A stretch of 64,000 bases of DNA from Chryseobacterium taichungense (GCF_900109935.1 NZ_FOBV01000003.1:480073-544072); one strand, 5' to 3'; shown: positions 1 through 11,159, numbered from the stretch's first letter. A program made the numbers and translations. The notes: generated by a model from the letters alone, not told the origin.

Positions 1-1109
<1,109 letters not shown>

Positions 1110-1129
1110 TATTCTAAAATATTTAACAT

Positions 1130-1168
1130 AATAAGCCATTGAGATTCTTTCTTAATGGCTTATTTTTG
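1130..1168 (+). terminator. Rho-independent terminator after ligA
   Basis: An 11-bp stem (AATAAGCCATT with AATGGCTTATT) is followed by five T. The T-rich tail (1161-1168, TATTTTTG) also fits the Bacteroidota -7 promoter box for the next gene, which starts at 1190. Confidence 0.85.
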
Positions 1169-1189
1169 TCCGAAATTTAAATAATAACC

Positions 1190-3472
1190 ATGAGAAAAAT
1201 CTACTTGATAATTTCCTTTATTATGTTTGCTGTGTTTCAAGCACAGATTGTAAATATTCCAGATCCTGTTTTCAAAGCGAGACTTTTATCGGCAAATACA
1301 ACCAACGGGGTTGCGTCCAACAGCAGCAATCAATATATGGTAATTGACACCAATGGAGATCAGGAAATTCAGGTTTCAGAAGCATTGAATGTTGCCAAGC
1401 TATTTATTCCGGGCCAAACTGGCAGTATGATTACTGATCTTACAGGTATTAATCAGTTTGCTAATCTTACTTCTTTGAGTGTTTTTGGTAATGCTTTAAC
1501 CAATCTTCAAATATCCGGATTATCCAATCTTATAGTTATACATGCAGCCAATAATAATCTTACAACTGTTTCTGTTGATAATTTAAGCAGTCTGCAGAAT
1601 TTAAACATTACAAATAATCATCTTACCAGTTTCTCAGTTACTAATACGCCAAATCTCCAAACTTTGTCTTGCAGTGGAAATCAATTAACATCTGTTGATA
1701 TTTCTAATTTTCCAAATCTGATGACCTTAGAATGTAATAATAATTTAATTACATCATTAATTTTAAATAACAATAATATTTTAACAAATATTTCCGCTAC
1801 AAATAATAAAATTACAGCAATTTCTTTAGACGAAGCCCCTAACGTGGCGAATCTATACATTAATGATAACCTATTCACCACAATTGATGCCGGATCACTA
1901 ATATATCTTGACAATTTCAATTTCTCTAATAATCCTAATCTTATAAACTTTAATATTAAGAACGGAAAAAATAATTATGCCCAGGGAGCTACTCCAATAT
2001 TTTCAAATACACCAAGCTTAAGCTATATCTGTGCTGACGATTTTGAAAAGGCAATGATCGGTGCACTGATAAACTGGTACAATCAACCTAATGTTGTAAT
2101 AAACTCATACTGTTCTTTCACTCCCGGAGGAAATTTTTACACGATTCAGGGAAGCACAAAGTATGATGTCAATAACAATGGTTGTGACGTCAATGATCCT
2201 GCAAAGGCATTTCAAAAATTCGTCATTACAAATACCGCTAATTCCGGGAATATCATAACGAATGCTTCAGGAAATTACTTAATTCCTGTTCAGGCTGGTA
2301 ATCATACCATTACACCTGTACTGGAAAATCCGACATACTTCACGATTTCACCGACAAGTGTAACGGCAAGTTTTCCTGCACAGACAAGCCCGCTTACCCA
2401 AAACTTCTGCCTGTCAGCAAACGGAGCCCACAATGATCTGGAAGTTGTCATTATTCCAATTACTGTAGCAAGACCTGGTTTTGATGCAAAATACAAGATC
2501 ATTTACAAAAACAAAGGAACAACGACGCAGTCGGGAACTTTATCATTTAACTATAATGATAATTTGATGAACTATCTTACAGCATCAATGAATCCTTCAT
2601 CTCAGTCAAACGGAGTTCTGAGCTGGAATTTCACAAATCTTGCTCCTTTGGAACAAAAAGAAGTAACGGTATCGTTCACTTTAAATACACCTACCCAGAC
2701 ACCGCCATTAACTGCAGGAGATACCCTTCATTATACAGCTCAGGTGAATGCCGGAACAGATGAAACCCCTTTAGATAATACATTTACTTTAAACCAAACT
2801 GTTGTAAATTCTTTCGATCCGAATGATAAAACCTGTCTTGAAGGAACAACCATTTCACAGGCAAAAGTAGGAGATTATGTGCATTACATGATCCGTTTTG
2901 AAAATACAGGAACGGCAAATGCACAGAATATTGTCGTAAAAGATGATATAGACGCTTCCAAATATGACCTGGCAAGTTTAGTATCCCTGGCTGGCAGCCA
3001 TAATTTTGTAACAAGAATTACAGGAAACACCGTAGAATTTATTTTTGAAAACATTCAGCTTCCTTTTGATGATGCCAATAATGACGGCTATGTTTCATTT
3101 AAAATCAAAACAAAATCGACGCTGAATATCGGTGACAGCTTCAGCAACAAAGCGGAAATCTACTTTGATTATAATGCTCCGATTATTACCAACAACTTTA
3201 CGACAACTGTTCAAAACACTTTGTCTGCTTTAGAAATTGACAAAGAAAACAATACGGTTTCAATCTATCCGAACCCGGTAAAAGATGTATTAAATATTCA
3301 GTCGAAAAATGAAATTACGAAAGCGGAAATCTTCGATGCAGCAGGAAGAATTTTAATTTCAACTTCTGCAAAAGGAAATTCAATCAATGTTTCCGAGTTT
3401 GCAAAAGGGAATTATATCATCAAATTATCGACAAAAGATAAAACATTTATTCATAAATTTATTAAGAATTAA
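1190..3472 (+). CDS. Secreted leucine-rich-repeat protein with T9SS sorting domain
   Basis: A 760-residue secreted or surface protein of unknown binding partner. It opens with a signal peptide (about residues 1-19, ending FQAQ). Irregular leucine-rich repeats follow (about 85-265), with recurring NLTSL and NNNL type turns and many Asn residues. The middle region (about 400-660) resembles the DUF11/DUF7619 beta-sandwich found in T9SS cargo (FDPNDKTC, RFENTGTANAQN, AEIYFDYNAPI). The C-terminus (about 690-760) is a type A T9SS sorting domain: IYPNPVKDVLNI, then a segment ending KFIKN. In this family the signal peptide takes the protein across the inner membrane, and the C-terminal domain directs export through the type IX system and is usually removed. 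The gene stands alone between two terminators. Adhesion or glycan binding is plausible but not shown. Confidence 0.9.
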   Translation: MRKIYLIISFIMFAVFQAQIVNIPDPVFKARLLSANTTNGVASNSSNQYMVIDTNGDQEIQVSEALNVAKLFIPGQTGSMITDLTGINQFANLTSLSVFGNALTNLQISGLSNLIVIHAANNNLTTVSVDNLSSLQNLNITNNHLTSFSVTNTPNLQTLSCSGNQLTSVDISNFPNLMTLECNNNLITSLILNNNNILTNISATNNKITAISLDEAPNVANLYINDNLFTTIDAGSLIYLDNFNFSNNPNLINFNIKNGKNNYAQGATPIFSNTPSLSYICADDFEKAMIGALINWYNQPNVVINSYCSFTPGGNFYTIQGSTKYDVNNNGCDVNDPAKAFQKFVITNTANSGNIITNASGNYLIPVQAGNHTITPVLENPTYFTISPTSVTASFPAQTSPLTQNFCLSANGAHNDLEVVIIPITVARPGFDAKYKIIYKNKGTTTQSGTLSFNYNDNLMNYLTASMNPSSQSNGVLSWNFTNLAPLEQKEVTVSFTLNTPTQTPPLTAGDTLHYTAQVNAGTDETPLDNTFTLNQTVVNSFDPNDKTCLEGTTISQAKVGDYVHYMIRFENTGTANAQNIVVKDDIDASKYDLASLVSLAGSHNFVTRITGNTVEFIFENIQLPFDDANNDGYVSFKIKTKSTLNIGDSFSNKAEIYFDYNAPIITNNFTTTVQNTLSALEIDKENNTVSIYPNPVKDVLNIQSKNEITKAEIFDAAGRILISTSAKGNSINVSEFAKGNYIIKLSTKDKTFIHKFIKN

Positions 3473-3489
3473 TATCAAAATAAGTAGTG

Positions 3490-3517
3490 AAGGCTGTCCG
3501 TTTGGGCAGTCTTTTTT
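3490..3517 (+). terminator. Rho-independent terminator after the LRR gene
   Basis: GGCTGTCC pairs with GGGCAGTC (one G-U pair) and is followed by six T. Confidence 0.75.
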
Positions 3518-3591
3518 GTTTGTAATCTGAATCATAACAATGAAAATATTTTTTGTTGTAAATTTATTCCAAGAAGTTAAAAATTTTAATC

Positions 3592-4236
3592 ATGGAGTTT
3601 TTAAAAGATCACTCTATTCAAAATGAATTGCTGTTGATTTTCATATCGGTTATTTTGGGATTGTTGATCGGGGCAGAACGTGAATACAGGAATAAATCGG
3701 CAGGACTGCGAACCTTTATTCTGATCTGCTTCGGATCCAGTCTTTTCACGATTCTTTCCATAAAAATCGGAGTAGATGATCCCGACCGAATCGCAGCCAA
3801 TATCATCACAGGAATAGGTTTTCTGGGAGCCGGCGTTATTTTTAAAGGCGACAATAAAATAGACGGAATCACTACTGCAACAACCATATGGGCAACAGCT
3901 TCGATCGGAATGGCGGTCGGCTCGGGATACGTATACCTTGCGTTAATGGGTACTTTCTTAGTATTGCTGATATTAAGCTCTTTAAATCATTTTGAAAAGT
4001 TTATCGACAGAGAACACAAAATCAGGGAATATAAAATTGCGGTCGTCAATTATCATGATGTTCCTTATTGTGAGGAACTCTTTAGAAAACATCGTCTGAA
4101 ATATGCAATTTCAAAGCAGCAGTATACCCAGGGAAATCTCGCTACTTCCTGGATTATTACAGGAAAAAATATCAATCATGAAGCGTTAATGAAAAGCCTC
4201 ATGGAAGATGAGCGTATTATTGCCTATCAGTTTTGA
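3592..4236 (+). CDS. MgtC/SapB family membrane protein
   Basis: A 214-residue inner-membrane protein. The N-terminal 135 residues carry four to five hydrophobic helices with the family signature: GLLIGAEREYRNKSAGLRT, then GIGFLGAGVIF and TTATTIWATASIGMAVG. MgtC-family proteins are linked to magnesium limitation, acid stress and control of the F1Fo ATPase in other bacteria; the substrate or partner here is unknown. The soluble tail (about 140-214) is the small C-terminal domain seen in longer members. It is a single-gene unit with no magnesium riboswitch obvious in the 118 bases upstream. Confidence 0.88.
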   Translation: MEFLKDHSIQNELLLIFISVILGLLIGAEREYRNKSAGLRTFILICFGSSLFTILSIKIGVDDPDRIAANIITGIGFLGAGVIFKGDNKIDGITTATTIWATASIGMAVGSGYVYLALMGTFLVLLILSSLNHFEKFIDREHKIREYKIAVVNYHDVPYCEELFRKHRLKYAISKQQYTQGNLATSWIITGKNINHEALMKSLMEDERIIAYQF

Positions 4237-4424
4237 TCAATATCACTTTATTTTTTCATTATATAAACCATTTAATGAAAATATTTTACAACTTAGTACA
4301 TAATCAGCTCAGTTATAAAAGCGAATTAAATTTTGTAATAATCTCATTTCCAAATTAAAAAACCAACATACCCTAAAAATATCAAACTCGTAATTTCTTC
4401 GTAAATTGGAGCAAAATTTTGATT

Positions 4425-6563
4425 ATGACAAAAAAGATACTCTTATCTGTATTTCTTTTGCCGGCTGTAATGACATTTGCACAGCAATACGGAGGAATGT
4501 GGATACCGACAGAGCTGAATGAAAAGGAAATGAAAGATCTGGGAATGAAAATCTCTGCAAAAGACATCTTCAATCCTCAAAAAGCAAGCATTAAGGATGC
4601 AGTAGTACAGTTCAACGGCGGATGTACTGCGGAAATCATTTCTCCAAAAGGTTTGTTACTGACCAATCACCACTGTGGTTACGGGCAGATCCAGGCACAT
4701 TCAACTGTTCAGAACGACCTTCTATCAAACGGATTCTGGGCCAAAAATACCGAAGGTGAACTTCCGAATCCAGGTGTAACGGTTGATTTTATTGTTGATA
4801 TAAAAGAAGTGACCAATCAGATTCTTCAGGGAACCGATAATCTTATGGAGCCCGAACTGGCTAAACAGATTGCCAAAAATATTGAGATTTACAAAAACTC
4901 ACAGAAAATCGAGCAATACCAGTCGATTTCCGTAAAACCAATGTATTACGGAAATAAATTTTACGCCTATACCATCGAAACCTACAAAGATATCCGTTTG
5001 GTAGGAGCTCCACCGCAAAGCATCGGAAAATTCGGCTCCGATACCGACAACTGGGTTTGGCCAAGACACACCGGAGATTTCTCCATGTTCAGGATTTATG
5101 CTGATAAAAATAATAAACCGGCAGAATACTCCAAAGACAATGTGCCGTATGTTCCAAAGCATTATCTTCCGGTTTCCATTAAAGATAAAAATGAAAATGA
5201 TTTCACATTCGTTTTCGGATTTCCGGGGAGAACTACGGAATATCTTCCTGCCATTGCGGTTGAAAAAATCATGAAAGAAATCGATCCTGCAAGAATCGCA
5301 GTAAGGGATGTTGCTTTGAAAACATTAGATGAAAAAATGCGTACTGATGATGTTACGCGAATTCAATATGCTTCAAAATATGCTTCAGTAGCCAATTACT
5401 GGAAAAAATGGATCGGTGAAGTAGAAGGTTTAAAAAAATCCAATGCCGTAGAGAAAAAAGTAATGTATGAAGGTTCTTTAGTGGCTAAAAATCCTGAAAT
5501 CAAAACGACTTTAGATCAACTAAACAAACTTTATAATGATCAGGCTCCTTTTGCTTTAAATAATGCGTATTATTCTGAAACCATCAGGAATGCAGAAACT
5601 TTGATGCTTGCCAATCTTTATTACAATTATATCACTTCAGTAGAAACTGGCAGAATGGATGAAAAAGGGACAACTGCCCTTAAAAAGAAACTCACCTCTT
5701 TCTACAAAGACTACAATGCTCAACTCGATGCAAAAGTGACTGCAAAATTACTGGCTTTATATGCCAATAAAACAGATGCACAATTCTTGCCTGCAGGTTT
5801 TGAAAAATATAAAAACGAGACTCAAAACATCCCGACGATTGAAGAGGCTTCTGAAAATTCCATTATTACAGGAAGAAGTGAAGTAAATGGCGCTTCTTTA
5901 AGCAAAGACATTGAAAAAGCTTTCTCTAATCAGGATAAATTGATCAAAACTCTGAAAAAGGACCCTGTTTTCCAGATTTATACGGCTATGAGAGATACGT
6001 ATATGACGAAAGCCGACCCTCAGTTTACTACTCTTCAGACGAAAATAGATGCGCTGCAAAAGACCTATATGGCCCAGCAAATAGCTACGGATAAAGACCG
6101 AAAATTCTTCCCGGATGCCAATTCTACATTGCGTGTTACTTATGGAAAAGTGAAAGGTTCCTCACCAAGAGATGCCGTTTCTTACAGCTATCAGACGCAT
6201 CTTGCCGGAGTAATGGAAAAATACGTTCCGGGAGACTATGAATTTGATGTTCCTAAAAAACTGATTGACCTTTATACTAAAAAAGATTTCGGTCCATATA
6301 AGGATAAAACAGGTGATGTACCGGTAGGATTTACAGCCACCAACCACACAACAGGAGGAAACTCCGGAAGTCCAGCTCTGGACGCCAACGGAAATCTTGT
6401 CGGACTAAATTTCGACAGACAGTGGGAAGGAACGATGAGTGACATTAATTACGATCCGCGTTTCAGCAGAAATATTATGGTGGATACAAAATATATTCTT
6501 TTCATCATTGATAAATTTGCCGATTCCAAGTGGCTGATCAATGAAATGAAAATCGTGAAATAG
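4425..6563 (+). CDS. S46 family dipeptidyl-peptidase, DPP11-like
   Basis: A serine dipeptidyl-peptidase of family S46, acting in the periplasm to take dipeptides off oligopeptides. An in-frame TTG at 4419 is possible, but the ATG at 4425 gives a clean signal peptide (MTKKILLSVFLLPAVMTFAQ), so I use 4425. The protein is 712 residues, the normal family length. The chymotrypsin-like halves are split by a helical domain: the His region is TNHHCGYGQ (H82/H83) and the nucleophile is S647 in GNSGS. Eighteen residues later is R665, in NFDRQWEG. In Porphyromonas gingivalis the same spacing (S655 to R673) marks DPP11, which cleaves after Asp or Glu, whereas DPP7 has Gly. Assignment to DPP11 rests on that residue. 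Confidence 0.92.
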   Translation: MTKKILLSVFLLPAVMTFAQQYGGMWIPTELNEKEMKDLGMKISAKDIFNPQKASIKDAVVQFNGGCTAEIISPKGLLLTNHHCGYGQIQAHSTVQNDLLSNGFWAKNTEGELPNPGVTVDFIVDIKEVTNQILQGTDNLMEPELAKQIAKNIEIYKNSQKIEQYQSISVKPMYYGNKFYAYTIETYKDIRLVGAPPQSIGKFGSDTDNWVWPRHTGDFSMFRIYADKNNKPAEYSKDNVPYVPKHYLPVSIKDKNENDFTFVFGFPGRTTEYLPAIAVEKIMKEIDPARIAVRDVALKTLDEKMRTDDVTRIQYASKYASVANYWKKWIGEVEGLKKSNAVEKKVMYEGSLVAKNPEIKTTLDQLNKLYNDQAPFALNNAYYSETIRNAETLMLANLYYNYITSVETGRMDEKGTTALKKKLTSFYKDYNAQLDAKVTAKLLALYANKTDAQFLPAGFEKYKNETQNIPTIEEASENSIITGRSEVNGASLSKDIEKAFSNQDKLIKTLKKDPVFQIYTAMRDTYMTKADPQFTTLQTKIDALQKTYMAQQIATDKDRKFFPDANSTLRVTYGKVKGSSPRDAVSYSYQTHLAGVMEKYVPGDYEFDVPKKLIDLYTKKDFGPYKDKTGDVPVGFTATNHTTGGNSGSPALDANGNLVGLNFDRQWEGTMSDINYDPRFSRNIMVDTKYILFIIDKFADSKWLINEMKIVK

Positions 6564-6581
6564 TTTTAATCAAAACAATAA

Positions 6582-6617
6582 TAAACCCCGAAAGTTTCCT
6601 TCGGGGTTATTTTTTTT
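6582..6617 (+). terminator. Rho-independent terminator after the S46 peptidase gene
   Basis: AACCCCGAA pairs with TTCGGGGTT, followed by a run of seven T after one A. Confidence 0.88.
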
Positions 6618-6751
6618 AATTCTTTAGAGATGCTTCGACAGGCTCAACATGACATTTCTAATACTAACAGTCTAATTTCATTTAAAAGTTAATTGTAGCA
6701 GTATCATGCTGTGCATGGCGAAGCATTTCAAGATTATTTTAATTTAAATTC

Positions 6752-9616
6752 TTAATGTCCAAAAATATCTTTCAAACTGACTTCTTTAAAATTCCCCATC
6801 TTGTTCACAGCCTCCCTATTGAGATTTTCTTTCTTACCAATAATGGCAGTATTAAAATGAACTGATTTAATATAATTGTTATAAAAGTCCTTCAAATCTT
6901 CAAACTTCAGACTTTCGATCTGCTGATAAATATCTTTTCTGAAATCGTAATCAATATTCAGTTTTTTAAGTCTTAAGGTATTAAAGAAAATATTCGTTCT
7001 GGTAATCCTTGTAGAAGCAATCTGCTTCAAAGCTGCATTTCTCGCGTTTTCAAACTGTGCCGGAACTTCAGGAAGCTCTGCCATCAGTTCGGTCATGGTA
7101 TCTACGGCAATCTGCAATTTATCCGGCTGGGTACCAATATACGTGGTGATATAATCCGGATGATTCAGTTCCGAATTGGCAGCATAAGAAACATACGCGG
7201 AGTAAGCAAGACTTTTGCTTTCACGAATCTCCTGGAAAACAATAGACGACAATCCTCTGCCGAAATATTCATTAAATACATTGATCTTTCCGAAGTTTGC
7301 AGTATCGACCATTTGCCCCTTCCCTACACGGCTCATTTCCATCTGTACCATGTCGTAGCTTGTAAAATAAACATTTCCGGTGGTTTCAGGTTCGGGATAA
7401 ATTTTAGGTTCGGGGATGACCATACTTTCCGTCTCAATATATTTTCCGATATAGCCTTTAAAAACTTCAACATCTCTTCCGTAGAAAAATATCTGGTACG
7501 GAAAATGGAAAAGTTTTTTAATTCTTTCCGTAAAGACCTCAACATTACTGCTTTCAAGCTCTTCTTTTGAGATGATATCCGTGAATCTGGAAAACTCGCC
7601 AAGCTTAGTATAATTCGTTAAAGCCGTCATGATGCGGGCCTTGTCTTTTTTTACGGCCGCACGATTTTCAAGCATGGTTTCCACAAACTGATTATAAATT
7701 TCCTGATCAGGTTTTACCTCCTTCATCCAATGCTGCAAAAGCTCAATTCCTTTAGGGATATTTTCTTCAAGGCCGTTCAGTGAGATCGTAAGCTGATCGT
7801 TTGTTGTTTTAAAATCATTTGTGATTCCGATTTTAAAAAACTCTTTTTTCAGATCATCCGGTGAAAACTTTTCTGTTCCCAAGTATTGAAGAATCTGTGT
7901 AGAAGTCCCGAGGTCACGGTCATGATCACTTCCGAAAGGAAAGATAAAATGCACCTGCGCAATATCATTGTACCTGTTTTTGACGAAGCTCAGCTTTTTA
8001 CCTTTGATCACATCCGTAAGAATTTCTCTATCATAATCGATAAATTCCGGCTGAATATCTTCTGTTTTTTCTGCCAAAATCTGCTTGAGAAATTCAGACT
8101 GAACCTCACGATTGATCTTTACCGGAGTAATTCCAGGGTTTTCAACACGGATCAGTTTATCATTAATTCCTTTCTCTTTATTTATGATCACATAATTCTC
8201 TTTGAAAAACTCGTTGGCAAAACTGATAACATCTTCCTTGGTAAATTTCGCATATTCGTCCATTTCATTCAGCTCCTGCTCCCAGGTTCTGCCTTTGATG
8301 TACGTGTCATACAGGTTGGTAGCCAGTCCGTCAGCCGTTTCCAGCGCTTTCATTCTCTGAATTTTAAAATCATTAATGATCGCCGTTAGCATCCAGTCAG
8401 GAAAATTTCCTTTTTTTACCAGCTCAATCTGCCCGAGTACCAGGTCTTTTGCTTCTTCTACAGTCTGTGTTTCCTTCGGAACGGCCACAATAGAAAAATA
8501 GCCATACTGTTTCAAGCCTATAGAATAAGCCTGTGCCCAAAGCAATTTCTGAGTCTGATTGATATTTAAATCCAATAATCCTGCTTCTCCCCTGTTGCTT
8601 AAAATATTGGCAACGATATCAGCAAGCATCACTTCTCTTGTTCCGTAGCTATCCGTTCTCCACGCCAGCTGAACTCTTGGGGTTGTCGGACTTTTCACAG
8701 TTCTTTCAACAATGCCTGAAATAGGTTGTTCGATAACCGGCGTTTTTTTCGGCAGCTCTCTGTAAGGAATGGCTCCGAAATACTGATCAATGAGCCTGAT
8801 GGTTTCATCAAAATCAAGATCTCCAACCATCACCATTGCATAATTATTCGGCACGTAATATTCGTCAAAATAAGTATGAATCGCTTTCATGGAAGGATTC
8901 TTCAGATGTTCCGCCTTCCCTAAAGTAGTTTGCTGACCGTTGGGATGGTTAGGAAAAAGAGCATCCATGAGCTCATACTGAACCAATCTGGAATCATTAT
9001 CCTGCGCCCTGTTGAATTCTTCATACACTGATTCCAGCTCCGTATGAAAAAGCCTTAACACCAATTCTGAAAATCTTTCCTTTTCAATTTTCAGCCATTT
9101 TTCCAGCTCATTGTTAGGAATATTATTTTTGTAAACTGTCTCATCAAACCATGTGTGGGCATTGGTTCCTGTAGCACCCAATGAAGAAATAGCCTTGTCA
9201 TACTCATTGGCAATGGCATAGCGGCTCGCTTCCTGTGAAAGCTCATCTATTTTACGGTAAATGACTTTTTTCTTTTCAGGATCAGGCTCCGCTTTATGTT
9301 CTTCGTACAAATCCGAAATTTGATTTAGCAATGCGCTTTCTTTCTCCCAATTTTGCGTACCGAGCTTTGAGGTTCCTTTAAACATCATATGTTCAAGATA
9401 ATGCGCCAGTCCCGTATTGTCGGCAGGATCATTATTGCTTCCAGTCCTTACCGGAATATAGGTCTGAATCCTGGGAGCATCAAAATTCTGGGCTAGAAAA
9501 ACTTTTAAACCATTTTTCAAAGTGTAGATTCTCACCCCGTTTTCATCATTGGAGACCGTAATGTATTCGTAATTTTTATCTTTATGAATTGTTTCGCTGT
9601 ATTTTTTTTCTGCCAT
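6752..9616 (-). CDS. M16 family zinc metallopeptidase, tandem-domain
   Basis: A large pitrilysin/insulinase-type metallopeptidase (954 residues from the start chosen here). The zinc motif is the inverted HxxEH of the family, HYLEHMMFKG (H72, E75, H76), with the distal Glu region ELESVYEEFN after it. Two M16 repeats are present; the C-terminal half keeps the fold (GRGLSSIVFQEIRESKSLAYSAY) but not the zinc ligands, as is usual. No signal peptide is seen with this start. The frame stays open to 9664, but a -7 promoter box at 9652-9659 would place transcription start near 9645, inside that longer version, so the longer start is unlikely. The gene is convergent with the S46 gene, and both probably degrade peptides. 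Exact substrate unknown. Confidence 0.9.
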   Translation of the reverse strand: MAEKKYSETIHKDKNYEYITVSNDENGVRIYTLKNGLKVFLAQNFDAPRIQTYIPVRTGSNNDPADNTGLAHYLEHMMFKGTSKLGTQNWEKESALLNQISDLYEEHKAEPDPEKKKVIYRKIDELSQEASRYAIANEYDKAISSLGATGTNAHTWFDETVYKNNIPNNELEKWLKIEKERFSELVLRLFHTELESVYEEFNRAQDNDSRLVQYELMDALFPNHPNGQQTTLGKAEHLKNPSMKAIHTYFDEYYVPNNYAMVMVGDLDFDETIRLIDQYFGAIPYRELPKKTPVIEQPISGIVERTVKSPTTPRVQLAWRTDSYGTREVMLADIVANILSNRGEAGLLDLNINQTQKLLWAQAYSIGLKQYGYFSIVAVPKETQTVEEAKDLVLGQIELVKKGNFPDWMLTAIINDFKIQRMKALETADGLATNLYDTYIKGRTWEQELNEMDEYAKFTKEDVISFANEFFKENYVIINKEKGINDKLIRVENPGITPVKINREVQSEFLKQILAEKTEDIQPEFIDYDREILTDVIKGKKLSFVKNRYNDIAQVHFIFPFGSDHDRDLGTSTQILQYLGTEKFSPDDLKKEFFKIGITNDFKTTNDQLTISLNGLEENIPKGIELLQHWMKEVKPDQEIYNQFVETMLENRAAVKKDKARIMTALTNYTKLGEFSRFTDIISKEELESSNVEVFTERIKKLFHFPYQIFFYGRDVEVFKGYIGKYIETESMVIPEPKIYPEPETTGNVYFTSYDMVQMEMSRVGKGQMVDTANFGKINVFNEYFGRGLSSIVFQEIRESKSLAYSAYVSYAANSELNHPDYITTYIGTQPDKLQIAVDTMTELMAELPEVPAQFENARNAALKQIASTRITRTNIFFNTLRLKKLNIDYDFRKDIYQQIESLKFEDLKDFYNNYIKSVHFNTAIIGKKENLNREAVNKMGNFKEVSLKDIFGH

Positions 9617-9651
9617 ATAAATCATTTTCATTCTAAATCCAGAATGCCGTA

Positions 9652-9659
9652 CAAATGTA
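9652..9659 (-). promoter_or_regulatory. Bacteroidota -7 box for the M16 gene
   Basis: Minus strand reads TACATTTG (TAnnTTTG). It lies 36 bases before the ATG at 9616 and rules against the longer reading frame starting at 9664. No clear -33 TTTG was seen. Confidence 0.55.
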
Positions 9660-9726
9660 AGCAATACAAAAAGAACTCTATGTGTTTTGTCAAGATTCGC
9701 TGAGGTTGAGTCTGTTTAGTTTTTTA

Positions 9727-10890
9727 TAACCACAAAAGTCACTAAAGATTTAGGTTAAAACTTTGCGCATATTTTAGAACACATGAGAAGAAAATCAAAG
9801 ATTTTCATGGAGAGTGCCAGATATGCGTCTCGATTGTCATTCCTGCAGGGAATCCAGACGTAAATCTTTCCATGCGAATCTCTGATACTACGTTGAGATT
9901 CCCTTCGGGAAGGACAAACATTGTGTTTGATTCTTTGTAATTGTATTATATCCCTGGGTTCATGGTTAGAACACAGAAATAAAATCAAAGATTTTCATGG
10001 GGAGTGCCAGAATATGCGTCTCGCTTGTCATTCCTGCAGGGAATCCAGACGTGAATCTTTCCATGCGAATCTCTAATACTACGTTGAGATTCCCTTCGGG
10101 AATGACAAACATTGTGTTTGATTCTTTGTCAATGTATTTATATCCCTGGATGCGAAAAAAAATCAAAGGTTTCATGGGGAGTGCCAGAATATGCGTCTCG
10201 CTTGTCATTCCTACAGGAAATCCAGACGTGAATCTGACCATGCGAATCTCTAATACTACGTTGAGATTCCCTTCGGGAATGACAAACATTGTGTTTGATT
10301 CTTTGTCAATGTATTTATATCCCTGGATGCGAAAAAAAATCAAAGGTTTCATGGGGAGTATCAGAATATGCATCTCGTTTGTCATTCCCGCAGGGAATCC
10401 AGACGTGAATCTTTCCATGCGAATCTCTAATACTACGTTGAGATTCCCTTCGGGAATGACAAACATTGTGTTTGATTCTTTGTCAATGTATTTATATCCC
10501 TGGATGCGAAAAAAAATCAAAGGTTTCATGGGGAGTATCAGAATATGCATCTCGTTTGTCATTCCCGCAGGGAATCCAGACGTGAATCTTTCCATGCGAA
10601 TCTCTAATACTACGTTGAGATTCCCTTCGGGAATGACAAACATTGTGTTTGATTCTTTGTCAATGTATTTATATCCCTGGATGCGAAAAAAAATCAAAGG
10701 TTTCATGGGGAGTGCCAGAATATGCATCTCGCTTGTCATTCCCGCAGGGAATCCAGACGTGAATCTGACCATGCGAATCTCTAATACTACGTTGAGATTC
10801 CCTTCGGGAATGACAAAAATTGTGTTTGATTCTGTTTAAATGTATTTTAAATCATTGCGATGTCATTATCTTTTCTGACTTTTGTGGTTA
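9727..10890. repeat. 1.16-kb composite repeat bounded by an inverted repeat
   Basis: The left end (9727-9749) contains TAACCACAAAAGTCA and continues almost perfectly as the reverse complement of the right end (10868-10890). Everything between is the 177-bp tandem array plus short flanks. No transposase is encoded, so if mobile it would depend on an enzyme elsewhere. This boundary is read directly from the sequence; that it forms one unit is inference. Confidence 0.6.
9791..10838. repeat. Tandem array of six 177-bp units with internal palindromes
   Basis: Using GTCATTCC as anchor, units begin at 9836, 10027, 10204, 10381, 10558 and 10735. Spacing is 191, then 177 four times. Each unit holds two facing palindromes, GTCATTCC-(C/T)GCA-GGAATC and GATTCCC-TTC-GGGAATGAC, so each can fold as a long hairpin. 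The last four units are nearly identical. Because 177 is divisible by three, both strands stay open for about 270-280 codons. Those frames are by-products of the repeat, not genes. Confidence 0.9.
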
Positions 10891-10908
10891 ATTCCGAAAT
10901 CATCGCGC

Positions 10909-11159
10909 CAAAAAGACTCAAAGTTAAGCCTTCAGGACTCAACAACCAGGCAAAAAGAGTGGATTTTGAGTATAAAAGACTCAACGACGAGGCAAAAAGA
11001 CTCAAAAACCAGTCTGAAACACTCAACGATCACTCAAAAGAGTGGAATTTGAGTATAAAAGACTCAACGACCAGGCAAAAAGACTCGACGACGAATCTAA
11101 AAGGCTCAAAAACCAGCCTAAAAGGTTCAAATTTGAGGCAAAAAGGATGGTTTTCAACT
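10909..11159. repeat. Degenerate 21-bp tandem array, about 12 units
   Basis: Units follow the pattern CAAAAAGACTCAACGACGAGG with variation, and an AGTGGA variant recurs. Period 21 holds across the array apart from one 20-bp unit. It begins 19 bp after the composite repeat and ends about 90 bp before polA. A plus-strand frame (10860-11186) runs through it, giving seven-residue periodic peptides rich in Lys, Asp, Asn and Gln; I do not accept it as a gene. Confidence 0.85.

Noticed and set aside
9617..9664. Longer N-terminus of the M16 peptidase
   Set aside because: A -7 box at 9652-9659 would lie inside it, and the extra residues are unlike the family start.
9966..10839. Long open frames on both strands (268 and 280 codons) through the 177-bp array
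   Set aside because: The unit length is a multiple of three and lacks stops, so all copies stay open. Both strands are open over the same DNA, the peptide is a perfect 59-residue repeat, and there is no promoter or codon signature.
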